Notes: generated from the sequence alone by a model not told the origin. DNA of 64,000 bases from Glutamicibacter ardleyensis (GCF_014644555.1 NZ_BMKX01000011.1:1-64000); one strand, 5' to 3'; shown: positions 40,901 through 51,957, counted from the first letter of the stretch. Translations and numbers: made by a program.

Positions 40901-42648
40901 ATGAAGCACTTGATGAGCAGACCGCCCGAATCCACGCCGAAGCTTTGGTGGCCACCCGCCGCGCATTCACCCTACGTTTGGGAGGCAAGCACTCTTACGC
41001 AGCCATCGAAGATGCCGCTAATCTTCGTGATGCTTTAGGCACCCCGCTACCCACTGGAATTCCCGCCTCGTTCTTGGAACCCGCAACACAACCGGTTCAG
41101 GACCTGGTCTCTCGGTACGCGCGCACTCACACCCCATTTACGGCCGGCGAATTAGCAACAGCATTGGGGCTGGGTGTTGCGATGCTGCGTCCGGTGATGG
41201 ACCAACTCGTGGCCGCCGGACGATTATCGCTAGGAGCTTTCCGTCCTTTAGAGCTAGTCCCGGACGGTGTTTCGGGGGATGAATATACCGATATCCAGGT
41301 ATTGCGCACTATCCGCACCCGCTCGTTAGCGGCTTTGCGTGCCGAGGTGGAACCGGTAGACCAAGCCACCTATGCCCGGTTCTTACCCACCTGGCAGCAG
41401 GTCGCCTCCCAGCTGACCGGAAGCGATGGAGTCTACGAAGTGATTGCTCAATTAGCTGGCGCAGATCTTCCTGCCTCCGCGCTTGAGTCCTTCATTCTTC
41501 CAGCCCGACTACGCAATTATCAGAGTGCTTGGTTAGATGAATTAACTAGCTCCGGTGATGTTCTGATTTGTGGTGCGGGAGCCGCCGGAGGCAACGACGG
41601 ATGGCTGTCCTTACACACCGCCGAACATGCGGCGCTCACCCTGCCCGGGGGAAATACCAGCGAGTTGAGCGCGCTGGACTTAAAGGTGCTGAACTCATTT
41701 CAAAGTACCGGTGCTTATTTCACCGAAGAAATTGCGGCGCTACTACACCACAGCGAAGAGGTGCCACCGAGCAACCAAGAAATCACCGAGTCCTGTTGGA
41801 ACCTGTTCTGGGCCGGTTTCATCTCCCCGGACACACTCACTCCGGTGCGTGGTTACCTTGCAGGTGGCAGCACCGCGCATAAAATCGCTAAGCCTGCCCC
41901 GCGAGCACGCGCGGCAAGACTTAACAGGTTATCGGGATTAAACCGCTTGGCTCGCGAACAAGCAGGGCAGTCCGCTCGTTCGGTCCGTGGTGGTGCAAGG
42001 TGGGCTTTACTCCCGCCTCCGGTCACGGACCTGACCATCGCCGCCCATGCCACCGCCGAGGTGCTCCTAGAGCGCTACGGCGTTCTCACCCGGGGTTCGG
42101 TCGCTGCCGAAGCTGTGCCCGGAGGATTTGGGCAGCTGTACCGCGTGCTGTCCAAACTCGAAGAAGCAGGCCACGCCCGCCGCGGATACTTCATCGAGAA
42201 ACTCGGTGCCGCCCAGTTCTCCACTTCCAATACCATCGACCGTTTACGCGGTTTTGTGTTAGCTGATGATCCACGCCGCAAACCCACGGCCACGGTCTTA
42301 GCTTCCACAGACCCGGCGAATCCCTATGGTGGCGCGTTGCCTTGGCCGGTGGGCGATACCGGGCACCGTCCGGGACGTAAGGCTGGCGCTTTAGTCGGAT
42401 TGATCGACGGTTCGCTCTGTTTCTATTTGGAACGTGGGGGCCGAACCGTACTAACCTTTGGTGAGCATTCAGAAGATGCGTGGCAGCTGCTCGCATCTGA
42501 ACTTGTGACGACGTTGCGCACCGCAAAGGTAGACAAGATTGCCATGGCCACGGTCAATGGCGAATCGGTCAGTTCACATCCTTTGGCAGCTCCGCTACTT
42601 GCCGCAGGATTTTATTCCACTCCACAGGGAATTCGGTTCCGCCGCTAA
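37984..42648 (+). CDS. lhr: Lhr-type large ATP-dependent helicase
   Basis: This is a 1554-residue superfamily 2 helicase. Its motifs are APTGSGKTLAA (Walker A, about 43-53), DEVHAIASSKRG, GLSATV and QRVGRAGHQVG. The winged-helix and Lhr-specific core and the long C-terminal extension give the full actinobacterial Lhr length. Lhr unwinds DNA-RNA and DNA duplexes 3' to 5' and is tied to DNA repair. The ATG at 37984 is the natural start. Upstream open codons overlap the regulator gene. The glycosylase gene follows 23 bases later, a common Lhr-Nei neighbour pair. Confidence 0.93.
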   Translation: MNEILSRFGTATRQWFTDVFTEPTAAQVGAWDSISSGHHTLVIAPTGSGKTLAAFLWALDRLHQAEVPKPALPGLEPETTQGSGAGTKVLYISPLKALGVDVERNLRSPLAGIRATAHELGITQPSVSVGVRSGDTPPNVRRQLLKNPPDILITTPESLYLMLTSQARQTLTSVHTIIIDEVHAIASSKRGTHLALSLERLDSLLSVPAQRIGLSATVEPPEEVARFLAGSAPANIVRPKSTKKWELAVRVPVEDMTDLPAAAGAHDLGPGSSPTAGASIWPHVENQLVDLVLENHSTIIFANSRRLAERLTGRLNEIYAEREGFAAENAATSSPAAMMAQAGSSAASDPQAPLLARAHHGSVSKDSRAQIEEDLKLGRLRAVVATSSLELGIDMGLVDLVIQVESPNSVSSGLQRVGRAGHQVGSVSKGIFFPKHRADLLSTALVVTRMRDGVIEKMVIPANPLDVLAQQTLAAVAMDELDVEAWFDTVRRAAPYQQLPRSVYLATLDMLSGKYPSDEFATLKPRLVWDRDAGTLTARPGAQRLAVISGGTIPDRGLFGVFLAGSEDDKAPKRVGELDEEMVYESRVGDVFALGATSWRIENITHDRVLVTPAFGQPGKLPFWHGDGLGRPVELGAELGKFTAGLLAEERGEAASRLEHSGLDSYAANNLLNYLGEQQRATGQVPNHQNFVIERFYDELGDWRVMLHSPFGLSVHAPWALAIGARVRERWGLDASAMAADDGIVLRIPAMDDEPPGAELFAFEADEIVDVVTSQVANSALFAARFRECAARALLLPRINPTKRTPLWQQRQRASQLLDVARNYPDFPIILETVRECLNDVYDLPALREILSHVSSRAIRLVEVQTELPSPFAQSLLFGYVAQFLYESDAPLAERRAAALSLDPVLLGELLGRNDVREVLDAQVIAQLGDQLQHLAPTRRFSGVEGVADLLRLLGPMSAAQLALRLRHPEHEDEALDEQTARIHAEALVATRRAFTLRLGGKHSYAAIEDAANLRDALGTPLPTGIPASFLEPATQPVQDLVSRYARTHTPFTAGELATALGLGVAMLRPVMDQLVAAGRLSLGAFRPLELVPDGVSGDEYTDIQVLRTIRTRSLAALRAEVEPVDQATYARFLPTWQQVASQLTGSDGVYEVIAQLAGADLPASALESFILPARLRNYQSAWLDELTSSGDVLICGAGAAGGNDGWLSLHTAEHAALTLPGGNTSELSALDLKVLNSFQSTGAYFTEEIAALLHHSEEVPPSNQEITESCWNLFWAGFISPDTLTPVRGYLAGGSTAHKIAKPAPRARAARLNRLSGLNRLAREQAGQSARSVRGGARWALLPPPVTDLTIAAHATAEVLLERYGVLTRGSVAAEAVPGGFGQLYRVLSKLEEAGHARRGYFIEKLGAAQFSTSNTIDRLRGFVLADDPRRKPTATVLASTDPANPYGGALPWPVGDTGHRPGRKAGALVGLIDGSLCFYLERGGRTVLTFGEHSEDAWQLLASELVTTLRTAKVDKIAMATVNGESVSSHPLAAPLLAAGFYSTPQGIRFRR

Positions 42649-42671
42649 CCACTATAAGTTCAGGAGGGTTC

Positions 42672-43487
42672 ATGCCCGAAGGCGATTCCGTCTATCGTGC
42701 CACCGCTCGGTTGCATCATGCCCTGGCCGGCCACAAGCTACTACGCAGTGACTTTCGAGTTCCTCAGTTAGCCACCACGGATCTGAAAGACTATACGATT
42801 GACGCGGTCCGCCCGCGAGGCAAACACCTGCTGATGCGCCTAGTCCCACCTGCCGGTAGCGATTTTCAGCCGGTGACGCTACATTCTCATTTATTAATGG
42901 AGGGCCGTTGGGATGTGTATTCTCCTGCCGAGCGTTGGAAACGTCCAGCGCATACGGCCCGAGTAGTTCTCTATACCGAATATGCCACCGCCGTCGGTTT
43001 TGATATTGCTCAGGTGGATTTGATTCCTACCGACCAAGAGCAAGACCTAGTCGACCACCTTGGACCGGATCTGTTAGGCGCTGATTGGGATTCTAAGCAG
43101 GCGAGAAAGAACCTATTGGCTGACCCCGAGCGAAGCATTGGCGACGCATTGTTGGACCAACGTTTGCTGGCCGGAATCGGTAACGTATACCGCTGTGAAG
43201 TGCTGTTTCTAGCCAGGACCCACCCGTTGACGCCGGTAGGTAGGGTCAAGAATTTAGCGCGGATTGTTGAGCTCTCCCACCGGCTGCTACAGGTTAACAA
43301 AGATCGTGGCAAACGGGTCACTACCGGGGATCCGCACAGCAGAGAGCCGCTGTGGGTTTATGGGCGTGCAGCAAAACCGTGTCTACGCTGCGGAACTAAA
43401 ATTCAGCTGTTTAAACTTGCCGCACAGAATACCGGGCTAGAACGAGACTGCTATTACTGCCCCGCGTGCCAGGAAATGAAAGAATAG
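42672..43487 (+). CDS. nei: Fpg/Nei-family DNA glycosylase/AP lyase
   Basis: The 271-residue base-excision enzyme has the catalytic Pro2-Glu3 (MPEGDSV), the conserved KHLLM lysine region and a C-terminal zinc finger with CLRCGTK and CYYCPAC. It removes oxidised pyrimidines and then cuts the AP site. AGGAGG lies just upstream of the ATG. It follows lhr in the same operon. Confidence 0.92.
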   Translation: MPEGDSVYRATARLHHALAGHKLLRSDFRVPQLATTDLKDYTIDAVRPRGKHLLMRLVPPAGSDFQPVTLHSHLLMEGRWDVYSPAERWKRPAHTARVVLYTEYATAVGFDIAQVDLIPTDQEQDLVDHLGPDLLGADWDSKQARKNLLADPERSIGDALLDQRLLAGIGNVYRCEVLFLARTHPLTPVGRVKNLARIVELSHRLLQVNKDRGKRVTTGDPHSREPLWVYGRAAKPCLRCGTKIQLFKLAAQNTGLERDCYYCPACQEMKE

Positions 43488-43492
43488 CCCTT

Positions 43493-44506
43493 ATGGCTAT
43501 GCTCTCCCCACTCCCGGTACGTAACGGCGTCAATGCAACACGTTTGCGTGTGCCCAAGGTTGGGCCATGGGACACCGTCGCAGACTACCTGCTGGAACGC
43601 TTCGGCCATGTGGATCCGGACGGTCTCATGCGCCGCTTTGACGAGCAGGAAATCGTTGGTCTCGGTGGGGTTCCACTGAACATCAACACCACACTGGGAG
43701 AACACGAGTTCATTTGGTATTACCGGTCATTGCCGGCAGAAACTCCGATCCCCTTTGAAGCAAAAATCTTGCATCAAGATGAACACCTTATAGCCTTGGA
43801 TAAACCGCATTTTTTGCCTTCCACTCCCGGAGGTCGGTTCATCCAGGAATCCGCGTTGGTCCGCCTGCGAAACCAAGTAGGGAACCCGGATCTGGTTCCC
43901 ATGCACCGATTGGATCGTGCCACCGCCGGCGTGATCTTGTTCGCGGCAAACCCGCAAACTCGCGGCGCCTATCAACTGCTTTTTGAAAATCGGAAGATCT
44001 CCAAAAAATATCAGGCGGTCGTTGCTCTAGAACCTGGGACAGGCCTAGAGACCGGTCGGGTGCTCGAAGCTAATGGAGAACACCCCAACGTCCGCACTGC
44101 CCAAGAATTAAATGCGCTGTTGCAGTCAATGCCTTTGGTCTTTGAAAACCGGATGGCCAAGCTTAAGGGCCAACTTCGTTCCTCGGTTGAAGAGGGCGTA
44201 CCCAACGCACAAACCAAAATTTCTTTGGGGGCCATCGGCACTAGCAAGGGTCACCATACGGGCCTGAAGGTAGCCATGATGGATCTGGACCCGCTCTCCG
44301 GCAAAACCCACCAGTTACGTGTCCATCTAGCTTCTCTGGGGCTGGGGATCATCAATGATGCGTTTTATCCGCGACTGTGGGATTTGGCTCCCGATGACTA
44401 CTCTCGCCCATTACAGCTGCTGGCCCACACAATTTCTTTTACCGACCCACTCACCGGAAAACCGCGTAGTTTCAGCTCGCAACAACGCCTAATAGAAGCG
44501 CCATAG
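43493..44506 (+). CDS. RluA-type pseudouridine synthase
   Basis: The product of about 337 residues has the RluA signature HRLDRATAGVILFA with its catalytic Asp, followed by FENRKISKKYQAVVAL and HQLRVHLASLGLGIINDAFY. It modifies uridine in rRNA or tRNA, with the exact site not readable here. Starts at GTG 43466, ATG 43493 and ATG 43499 are possible. An insertion of about 50 residues (about 190-240) separates the core motifs. Confidence 0.87.
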   Translation: MAMLSPLPVRNGVNATRLRVPKVGPWDTVADYLLERFGHVDPDGLMRRFDEQEIVGLGGVPLNINTTLGEHEFIWYYRSLPAETPIPFEAKILHQDEHLIALDKPHFLPSTPGGRFIQESALVRLRNQVGNPDLVPMHRLDRATAGVILFAANPQTRGAYQLLFENRKISKKYQAVVALEPGTGLETGRVLEANGEHPNVRTAQELNALLQSMPLVFENRMAKLKGQLRSSVEEGVPNAQTKISLGAIGTSKGHHTGLKVAMMDLDPLSGKTHQLRVHLASLGLGIINDAFYPRLWDLAPDDYSRPLQLLAHTISFTDPLTGKPRSFSSQQRLIEAP

Positions 44507-44609
44507 ACCAAGCCCTTCTTCTAAAAGCCAGTGGATTATCCTAGGCTGTTGCACACACCTGACGAGTAGCGTCAGGGGTCTTGAAGCACACAGCTAAGGA
44601 CGGTAACCG

Positions 44610-45509
44610 ATGGCAGAGCCGCAGCCCACCGAGAATTTACGTTCGCTAGTGGACTCAGCCCAACAGGCTATTGCCGCCGCCTCACAAAAGCAGAGCCTGC
44701 AATTGCCCTACGCCGCTCCTGACCGTCGTCCAAATCCTGCAGTAGAAACCTTTGACAAGGTTCGTTCCGGACTGTTTGGACTAGCCGCAGTCCTCTTACT
44801 GATCACTTCCTTAAATGCTGCGCTGGATACCAGCTTTGGTTCCCGAACAAACATTTTGGACACCTCGCAAATTTTGGCATTCATCTGGCCAGCCATTGCG
44901 GTGCTGATGATCGCCAGCGCCATTTATTCGGTGTTGCCGCATCAGCTTTCCTCACGGAGGCAACGAGCCATCACCGTCTATGGCCTCTCCGCCGCAGCGT
45001 TGATGGCCTGTGCACTGACCTTTACCGCCGGTTTTTTGCTTTGGCCAGGAGCGATACTTGCAACTTTGGCTACCGGCTTCGGGTTGTATGGGATGCTCCA
45101 AATGAATCTACATACCGCGCGTAATCATTTAGAGCGCATTGCCACCGATCTACCCGTGAGCTTATTCAGTGGTTTTTCGCTGGTATTCACCGTGCAACTG
45201 TGGCTCTCCGCCGCCGGTTGGAACAGCTCGGGACACTTACTGGGGATCAGTATCGTAAGTGTTGTGGTGACACTGCTGGCGGCAGCATTCGCGCAGACAG
45301 AACGCGGCCGTCACGCCTTCGCCGCGGGTTTCGGCCTCGGCATGTTATCGGCCGCGTTCAGTGCTTGGCGCCAAGAAAGCGCACCTCTATGGTTTGCCGC
45401 GTTATTGGTCTTCATGGCAATAATCGTCTTTATCTGTGCCGAAAGCCGACGGTTCCACATAGCTCACGCAGAACATCGAATCCAGCGTGGGCTACGCGCC
45501 GAAGCTTAA
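44610..45509 (+). CDS. Multipass membrane protein of unknown function
   Basis: The 299-residue protein has a soluble N-terminus of about 50 residues and then seven or eight hydrophobic helices with short loops. No family is recognised. A perfect 7-bp hairpin (CCTGACG/CGTCAGG) lies at 44558-44576, in its leader. Its stop codon shares the four bases TTAA with the stop of the convergent SDR gene. Confidence 0.65.
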   Translation: MAEPQPTENLRSLVDSAQQAIAAASQKQSLQLPYAAPDRRPNPAVETFDKVRSGLFGLAAVLLLITSLNAALDTSFGSRTNILDTSQILAFIWPAIAVLMIASAIYSVLPHQLSSRRQRAITVYGLSAAALMACALTFTAGFLLWPGAILATLATGFGLYGMLQMNLHTARNHLERIATDLPVSLFSGFSLVFTVQLWLSAAGWNSSGHLLGISIVSVVVTLLAAAFAQTERGRHAFAAGFGLGMLSAAFSAWRQESAPLWFAALLVFMAIIVFICAESRRFHIAHAEHRIQRGLRAEA

Positions 45510-46282
45510 CGTGGGGCCATCCGAATGGCACCATCGAGTCGGATCGTTTCACCGTTGAGCATTGGGTTGGCAACAATGTGCGCCACTAGATCCGCGTACT
45601 CGTCGGGACGTCCCAGCCTAGACGGATGAGGCACCTGTGCGCCCAACGAATCCTGAGCCGCTTGCGGTAGTCCATCCATCATGGGCGTGTGGAAGATTCC
45701 CGGTGCTATAGTCATCACTCGAATTTGGTGAGCTGCCAGTTCGCGAGCCAAAGGCAGCGTCATTGCGGCCACCGCACCCTTCGAAGCAGCATAGGCGGGC
45801 TGACCAATCTGACCATCAAAAGCGGCCACCGACGCGGTATTGATTATCACTCCGCGTTCACTGGTGCCGTTTGCGTCGACAACCGCTTCGCTGTGCGCCA
45901 TAGCTTCAGCCGCCAGACGCACCACGTTAAAGGTACCGGTGACGTTAATTTCCAAGACCTTAGCGAATTTCTGCAGTGGAATAACGCCCTCGCGTCCGAG
46001 CACCTTTCCTGGAGTGGCGACTCCTGCGCAGTTCACCACGGTTCTCAGGTGTCCGAGTTCGGTGGCTCGTTGCACCGCGGCGGCCACATCTTCTGCTTGG
46101 GTCACATCAGCAGGAACATAGCGAACATTTGCAGCAATCTGTGCCGCAATTTCATCACCATCTTCACGAGGAAGATCCAGCACCACCACGTGCGTGGCAC
46201 TCTCGGCAAGTTTTTGTGCTGTAGCTCGTCCCAGACCGGATAGTCCTCCGGTGACGAGCGCGACGGTATCTCGCAGTTCCAT
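45506..46282 (-). CDS. SDR-family dehydrogenase, 3-hydroxyacyl-CoA type
   Basis: The 258-residue classical short-chain dehydrogenase has the cofactor motif [22 protein letters not shown], and the Ser-Tyr-Lys triad in NTASVAAF and YAASKGA. A segment [15 protein letters not shown] and the overall length fit the type II 3-hydroxyacyl-CoA dehydrogenase (HSD17B10-like) branch. The ATG at 46282 was chosen, with AAGGGGA upstream. A TTG directly before it is the alternative. Confidence 0.87.
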   Translation of the reverse strand: MELRDTVALVTGGLSGLGRATAQKLAESATHVVVLDLPREDGDEIAAQIAANVRYVPADVTQAEDVAAAVQRATELGHLRTVVNCAGVATPGKVLGREGVIPLQKFAKVLEINVTGTFNVVRLAAEAMAHSEAVVDANGTSERGVIINTASVAAFDGQIGQPAYAASKGAVAAMTLPLARELAAHQIRVMTIAPGIFHTPMMDGLPQAAQDSLGAQVPHPSRLGRPDEYADLVAHIVANPMLNGETIRLDGAIRMAPR

Positions 46283-46453
46283 CAAATCCCCTTTTGAGCG
46301 TTGTTGACGTGAAATTTAGCCTAACCTTCGCGAGGAGATTTGAGAAGTATCCGTTAGTTGAGATGGCAAAACGCCGAAGCCATCGTTGGATCCCTAACGG
46401 TTGCACAAGATCCTCAACAACTACCGGCGCATACCCCAGCCCTCAGGTTAACC

Positions 46454-46495
46454 AAAAAAATTGGCGGTCAGAAGTTTACCTTCCGACCACCAATT
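46454..46495 (-). terminator. Intrinsic terminator after yqeY
   Basis: The arms 46459-46474 and 46480-46495 form a 16-bp stem with two mismatches and a 5-base loop. On the minus strand it is followed by a run of seven T. It lies 7 bases past the yqeY stop codon. Confidence 0.82.
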
Positions 46496-46501
46496 ACATG
46501 T

Positions 46502-46960
46502 TTAGGCGAGTTTTGCGCGAACAAGCGTTGAAAGAGTTTTACCATCGTAGCGACCAGCGACCTGAGCGTTGATTAGCTTCATTGCGGAGCCCATATCTTT
46601 CATCGTCAGCTCACGTTCGGCAGACAACTCAGCCATCACCGAATCAACAATCGAACGAGCCTCATCATCACTCAAAGCTTGAGGTAAATATCCTTCAAGG
46701 AACGTTGCCTCAGCTATTTCAGCCGCAGCTCGATCGGAGATCCCCTTGTCGGTGTAGGTCTTCGCGGTTTCATGGCGATTAGCAACCTGTTTGCGGATGA
46801 GCGTTTCCACCTCCGCGTCGTTCAGTTCCGTAGGAGTCTTGCCAGACTTTTCACGAGTTTCAATTTCGCCCAAGACATTGCGCAAGGTGGTCAGTTCCAT
46901 CTTGTTACCTGCCTTCAGCTGCGTGATACTGTCTGTTCGAAGCTGCTCTTTGAGTGACAT
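46502..46960 (-). CDS. YqeY/GatB-tail domain protein
   Basis: The 152-residue helical protein is of the YqeY family, which resembles the C-terminal domain of GatB and is thought to bind tRNA. LRNVLGEIETREKSGKTPTELNDAEVETLIRKQ and EGYLPQALSDDE are typical. AGGAAAG lies upstream of the ATG. It has no operon partner, and its own terminator follows. Confidence 0.9.
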   Translation of the reverse strand: MSLKEQLRTDSITQLKAGNKMELTTLRNVLGEIETREKSGKTPTELNDAEVETLIRKQVANRHETAKTYTDKGISDRAAAEIAEATFLEGYLPQALSDDEARSIVDSVMAELSAERELTMKDMGSAMKLINAQVAGRYDGKTLSTLVRAKLA

Positions 46961-47241
46961 TTTCTTTCCTATTCCTCAGAGTGTGACGCCGGTGTATACG
47001 TCAACACTATTCCTGTTCATCAGGTATTTTGGTACTGCCATTCAAACTCGTTCCTGAGGTACGAGCGAGCTCCAGCACTAAACACCTAAACTGCCCGCTT
47101 GAATGAGCTTGGCCGCTTTTTCATCAAGCCAGACTGTCCCAGTGGCGTCTAGGATACCTAGCATTTGTTCAGACGGAAATGGCCAGCAGTTTCCGGAAAA
47201 CCCGGAATCCGATGGCCATTGGCACCGCCATAAAAACTGAA
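46961..47241. other. Intergenic region between yqeY and the DHA2 exporter gene
   Basis: No gene is seen. A compound hairpin at 47178-47220 (AATGGCCA/TGGCCATT outer, TTCCGG/CCGGAA inner) lies about 20 bases past the exporter stop codon and may act as its terminator, although no T-run follows. Confidence 0.4.
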
Positions 47242-48690
47242 TTAGTGCATTGCCGGAGCGTTTTCAGGCTCCTGAGCCGCAAGCTCTTTTTTGCCACCCA
47301 TCAGGAACCCGATGACCAGGATTCCCACGCCGCAAGCAGCTCCCACGAAGAAACCAGGAGCGAATCCCTCCACCGTTGCGACAAGCTCGTCGCTTCCGGC
47401 AGCAAGCTTTGAAGCTGTGGTCGCAGCAACCACGCCGACTACCAACGCGGTACCCATCGCGCCACCGAGTTGCTGCAAGGTTGAGAGCAGGGCCGAACCA
47501 TGGGAGTGCAAGTGGTGTGGCAGTGGGTTGAGCGCCGTGGTGAAGGCCGGGGTGAAGATCAGTGCCATACCTAGGCTCATCGCCAGGTGCAGCACTACCA
47601 ATAGCCAGATTGGCGTGGTGGAATCCAGAATCAATGCATAGGCAAATAACACCGCGGTGAGTACCAGCGCACCGGGAACTACCAGTGGACGAGGACCAAC
47701 TTTGTCATACATTCTGCCGACAAATGGAGCCAGAATACCCATCAACAAGCCTCCAGGAAGCATGACCAGTCCGGTAGTCAGAGTCTCCATTCCAAGCACA
47801 TTGGTGAAGAACATTGGAAGCAGAATGATTACGCCGAATAATGCCACCATCGCAAACATCATCAGCACCAGCGACAGCGTGAAATCGCGGTAGGTCAGTG
47901 GGCGCAGGTCCAATAGCGCTTTATCTTCGCGCTGCAATCGGCCCTGCAAGAATGCGAATGCTGCCAGGCACAACACCGCAAGAATAAGGATTCCCACATT
48001 TAGTGCCGAGGCGCCACCGGCAGACAACCGGCTCAGCCCGAAGACTAGGCCACCGAAGCCGGGTACCGCCAATAAGATTGAAAGCCCGGACAATGGGGTC
48101 TTTGCCTGCCCGGATTCATTACCCAATCGTGGGGTGCCGATAACCAGCGCCAGGATAGCAATTGGGATGATCACGATGAACATGAAACGCCAGGACAGGT
48201 ACTGCAGAATCAAACCGGACAGCGTCGGGCCAATGGCTGGTGCCACGGAAATGACGATGGAGACGTTGCCCATCAGTACGCCACGTCGTGCTGGCGGAAC
48301 CAGATCAAGAATCGTGGTCATCAGCAATGGCATCATCACCGCGGTACCGCAGGCTTGGATGACGCGGGCTACCAGCAGTACTCCGAAACCTGGCGCCAAC
48401 GCGGCCAGTGTGGTGCCTAAGGCGAACATGCCCATCGCCAAGAGGAAAACCTTGCGGGTGCTCAGCACCTGCAAGAGGAAACCTGTCATTGGAATGACTA
48501 CGGCCATGGTGAGCATGAAGATAGTTGCCAGCCACTGGATCGCGTCAGCGGTGACATCAAATTCGACCATCAGCACAGGCAGTGCCACATTCATGATGGT
48601 CTCGTTGAGGATGACCACGAAGCTAGATACGATCAGTACCGCAATCGTGGTGAAATTCTTTTTGCTCAAGCGCTCTGGGGCGTTCGTCAA
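47242..48690 (-). CDS. DHA2-family (EmrB/QacA) MFS drug exporter
   Basis: This 482-residue proton-coupled exporter has about 14 hydrophobic helices. The N-terminal ETIMNVALPVLMVEFDV block, the ATIFMLTMAVVIPMTGFL helix and the IGPTLSGLILQYLSWRFMF motif C are DHA2 signatures. Multidrug or metabolite export is likely. It is a single gene with no divergent regulator in sight. Confidence 0.9.
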   Translation of the reverse strand: MTNAPERLSKKNFTTIAVLIVSSFVVILNETIMNVALPVLMVEFDVTADAIQWLATIFMLTMAVVIPMTGFLLQVLSTRKVFLLAMGMFALGTTLAALAPGFGVLLVARVIQACGTAVMMPLLMTTILDLVPPARRGVLMGNVSIVISVAPAIGPTLSGLILQYLSWRFMFIVIIPIAILALVIGTPRLGNESGQAKTPLSGLSILLAVPGFGGLVFGLSRLSAGGASALNVGILILAVLCLAAFAFLQGRLQREDKALLDLRPLTYRDFTLSLVLMMFAMVALFGVIILLPMFFTNVLGMETLTTGLVMLPGGLLMGILAPFVGRMYDKVGPRPLVVPGALVLTAVLFAYALILDSTTPIWLLVVLHLAMSLGMALIFTPAFTTALNPLPHHLHSHGSALLSTLQQLGGAMGTALVVGVVAATTASKLAAGSDELVATVEGFAPGFFVGAACGVGILVIGFLMGGKKELAAQEPENAPAMH

Positions 48691-48872
48691 GGCAGGACAC
48701 TGCTTCCGAGAGAAGTCGGGGGAGAGAAGCCGCCAAATTTGATGAGACGACTCAACTAATCCTACAGTTCACACTTTTTACGCACTAGAGCGGGTGCTGC
48801 GCATTGGCAGTGAATTACGCAACACAGCGCCAAGTTCACCACACACAAGCAATTATGTATGAAGATGGTTCT

Positions 48873-49412
48873 ATGAATGTGCGTACGCCCGACCCATATC
48901 CAGGCTGGCTCAACGAAGAAGACCTCTACGAAGCCCGCCAACGTCTTCCGATGCTCTATGTTGAGGCTATCCCCGTGCGCCTCGATCCACTGGGCTATGT
49001 CAACGAGGTGGGCCTGCTACTGACCGGGGATGAGTCCGGGCAGATGTTACGCACCTTCGTTTCCGGCCGTGTGATGTACCGAGAAACGATTCGGGCGGCG
49101 TTGATCCGTCACATTGAAAAGGATCTGGGCACCATGGTGCTCCCCCAGCTCCCAGCGTCTCCGGTACCTTTCACCGTTGCTGAGTATTTCCCCTCGCCCA
49201 GTGAAACTGGACTGACTGACGACCGTCAGCATGCCGTAGCGATGTGCTATATCGTTCCGGTACGTGGTGAATCAACTCCGCGTCAAGACGCCCTCGAACT
49301 GACTTGGCTCTCCCCCGCCGAAGCGCTGAGCGAAGACATTCAAGGTGAGTTCGCCGGGGGTCGAGAAAATATTCTCCGACAGGCATTAGCCCATGTCGGA
49401 ATCAATATTTAA
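48873..49412 (+). CDS. Nudix-fold protein with degenerate Nudix box (DUF4916-like)
   Basis: The 179-residue protein has the layout of the actinobacterial Nudix/DUF4916 family: GWLNEEDLYEARQRLPMLYVEAIPVRLD, then VSGRVMYRETIRAALIRHIEKDLGT. The latter aligns with the Nudix box (G-x5-E is present) but two of the metal-binding glutamates of the REUXEEXGU part are replaced (RHIEKDLG). It may therefore bind rather than hydrolyse nucleotides. The ATG at 48873 was chosen by family start. The frame is open 23 codons further upstream. Confidence 0.8.
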   Translation: MNVRTPDPYPGWLNEEDLYEARQRLPMLYVEAIPVRLDPLGYVNEVGLLLTGDESGQMLRTFVSGRVMYRETIRAALIRHIEKDLGTMVLPQLPASPVPFTVAEYFPSPSETGLTDDRQHAVAMCYIVPVRGESTPRQDALELTWLSPAEALSEDIQGEFAGGRENILRQALAHVGINI

Positions 49413-49423
49413 GTAGATCATTA

Positions 49424-50509
49424 TTAACCCTGCTCGGAAACACCTAGGCGCGGGCGCATGCGCTTGCCGAACCAGCTACCAACGAGCACACCAAGGATGC
49501 CCACCGCGGAACCGATGACCGTTTCAACTACACGGTCATACATCACCGCGGTGGACAACCCGGTGATCAGACTGGTGCCTACCAGAGCCAGTGGGGTAAT
49601 AAATACCTGAGCAAGGAAGTAGTTGCGCATTACCAGCATTTCGGCCAAGAACTGAAATAGCCCAATGAAGACCACGAGGATCCACATGGCTGGGTTCAGC
49701 ACGATAAGCAGCGCGATGAGCAGCATGCCCGCCAACGTGCCGAGCACACGGTGTACGCCGCGACGTACGCGCAGAGCCGTAGTGTGCCCTGCCAACGGCA
49801 CCACAGCGGCGACCATTGCCCAATAATTGTGGCCAGCTTCAAGTTGACTACCGACAATATTCGCTAATGCGCCAGCTACGCCGGCGGTGAGCACATAGAA
49901 CAAACCCTCCCACCAGATCGCCTTGCGTACGTTATCTGACAGCGGTGGCACGGGTGTGCGTTTCCACAGACTTGACCACTGACCCAAGGCCCCACTGGCG
50001 CCAATGAACAGCGCCAACAAAATCGTAGCTGCCGCAGCAAACATGGCTTCGCCAAAGGGCGCCGGCTTAGCAATCGAGGCAATTGCGGCGAAGGCGAAGA
50101 TGTGAAACAGAGAGCCGCCTGGACGCAACCGCAGATATCCCGTAATTACGGAGCAGATACCGGCTACCAACGTGGTGGCTCCGACAATCTGCCAGGCCTT
50201 GAACTCGGGGTTATCGTGGTCGATCCAGAAAGTGGAGGCACACAGCGCCAACCCAATCACGACGAAGAAGAGCAATCCGGAACGGCTCTGCATGCGCAAC
50301 CGATTCCAGTACCCATCAACACGACCGTAAACGCCGGTGAACGCACCAAAGACCACAAAGACCATCAGGTCTAACCGGTTGATGAGGAGTAAAAAAATCA
50401 GTGGCGCGAAGACGCCGATACCTGTGCGTAGACCGATCCAGTGATCTTTCCGAGCAGGACCCAAGGTCACCAAGGAACGTGCGGATTCCTTAAAATTTTG
50501 GAAATTCAC
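49424..50509 (-). CDS. FUSC-family inner membrane protein
   Basis: The 361-residue protein has two sets of membrane helices and the FUSC-type block VPLAGHTTALRVRRGVHRVLGTLAGMLLIA in its second half. FUSC proteins include aromatic-acid exporters (AaeB-like). It is convergent with the Nudix-like gene, 11 bases apart. A role in aromatic-acid export would fit the pob/pca genes of this strain but is only inference. Confidence 0.82.
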   Translation of the reverse strand: MNFQNFKESARSLVTLGPARKDHWIGLRTGIGVFAPLIFLLLINRLDLMVFVVFGAFTGVYGRVDGYWNRLRMQSRSGLLFFVVIGLALCASTFWIDHDNPEFKAWQIVGATTLVAGICSVITGYLRLRPGGSLFHIFAFAAIASIAKPAPFGEAMFAAAATILLALFIGASGALGQWSSLWKRTPVPPLSDNVRKAIWWEGLFYVLTAGVAGALANIVGSQLEAGHNYWAMVAAVVPLAGHTTALRVRRGVHRVLGTLAGMLLIALLIVLNPAMWILVVFIGLFQFLAEMLVMRNYFLAQVFITPLALVGTSLITGLSTAVMYDRVVETVIGSAVGILGVLVGSWFGKRMRPRLGVSEQG

Positions 50510-50580
50510 TAGATCCTTCCGTCGTTTACGACACAGTGCCGTTAACAGTATTATTCGTCTTTGACCAAGTCGAACGCTAG

Positions 50581-51936
<1,356 letters not shown>

Positions 51937-51957
51937 CTTTTAACTGCATTCTTTGAT

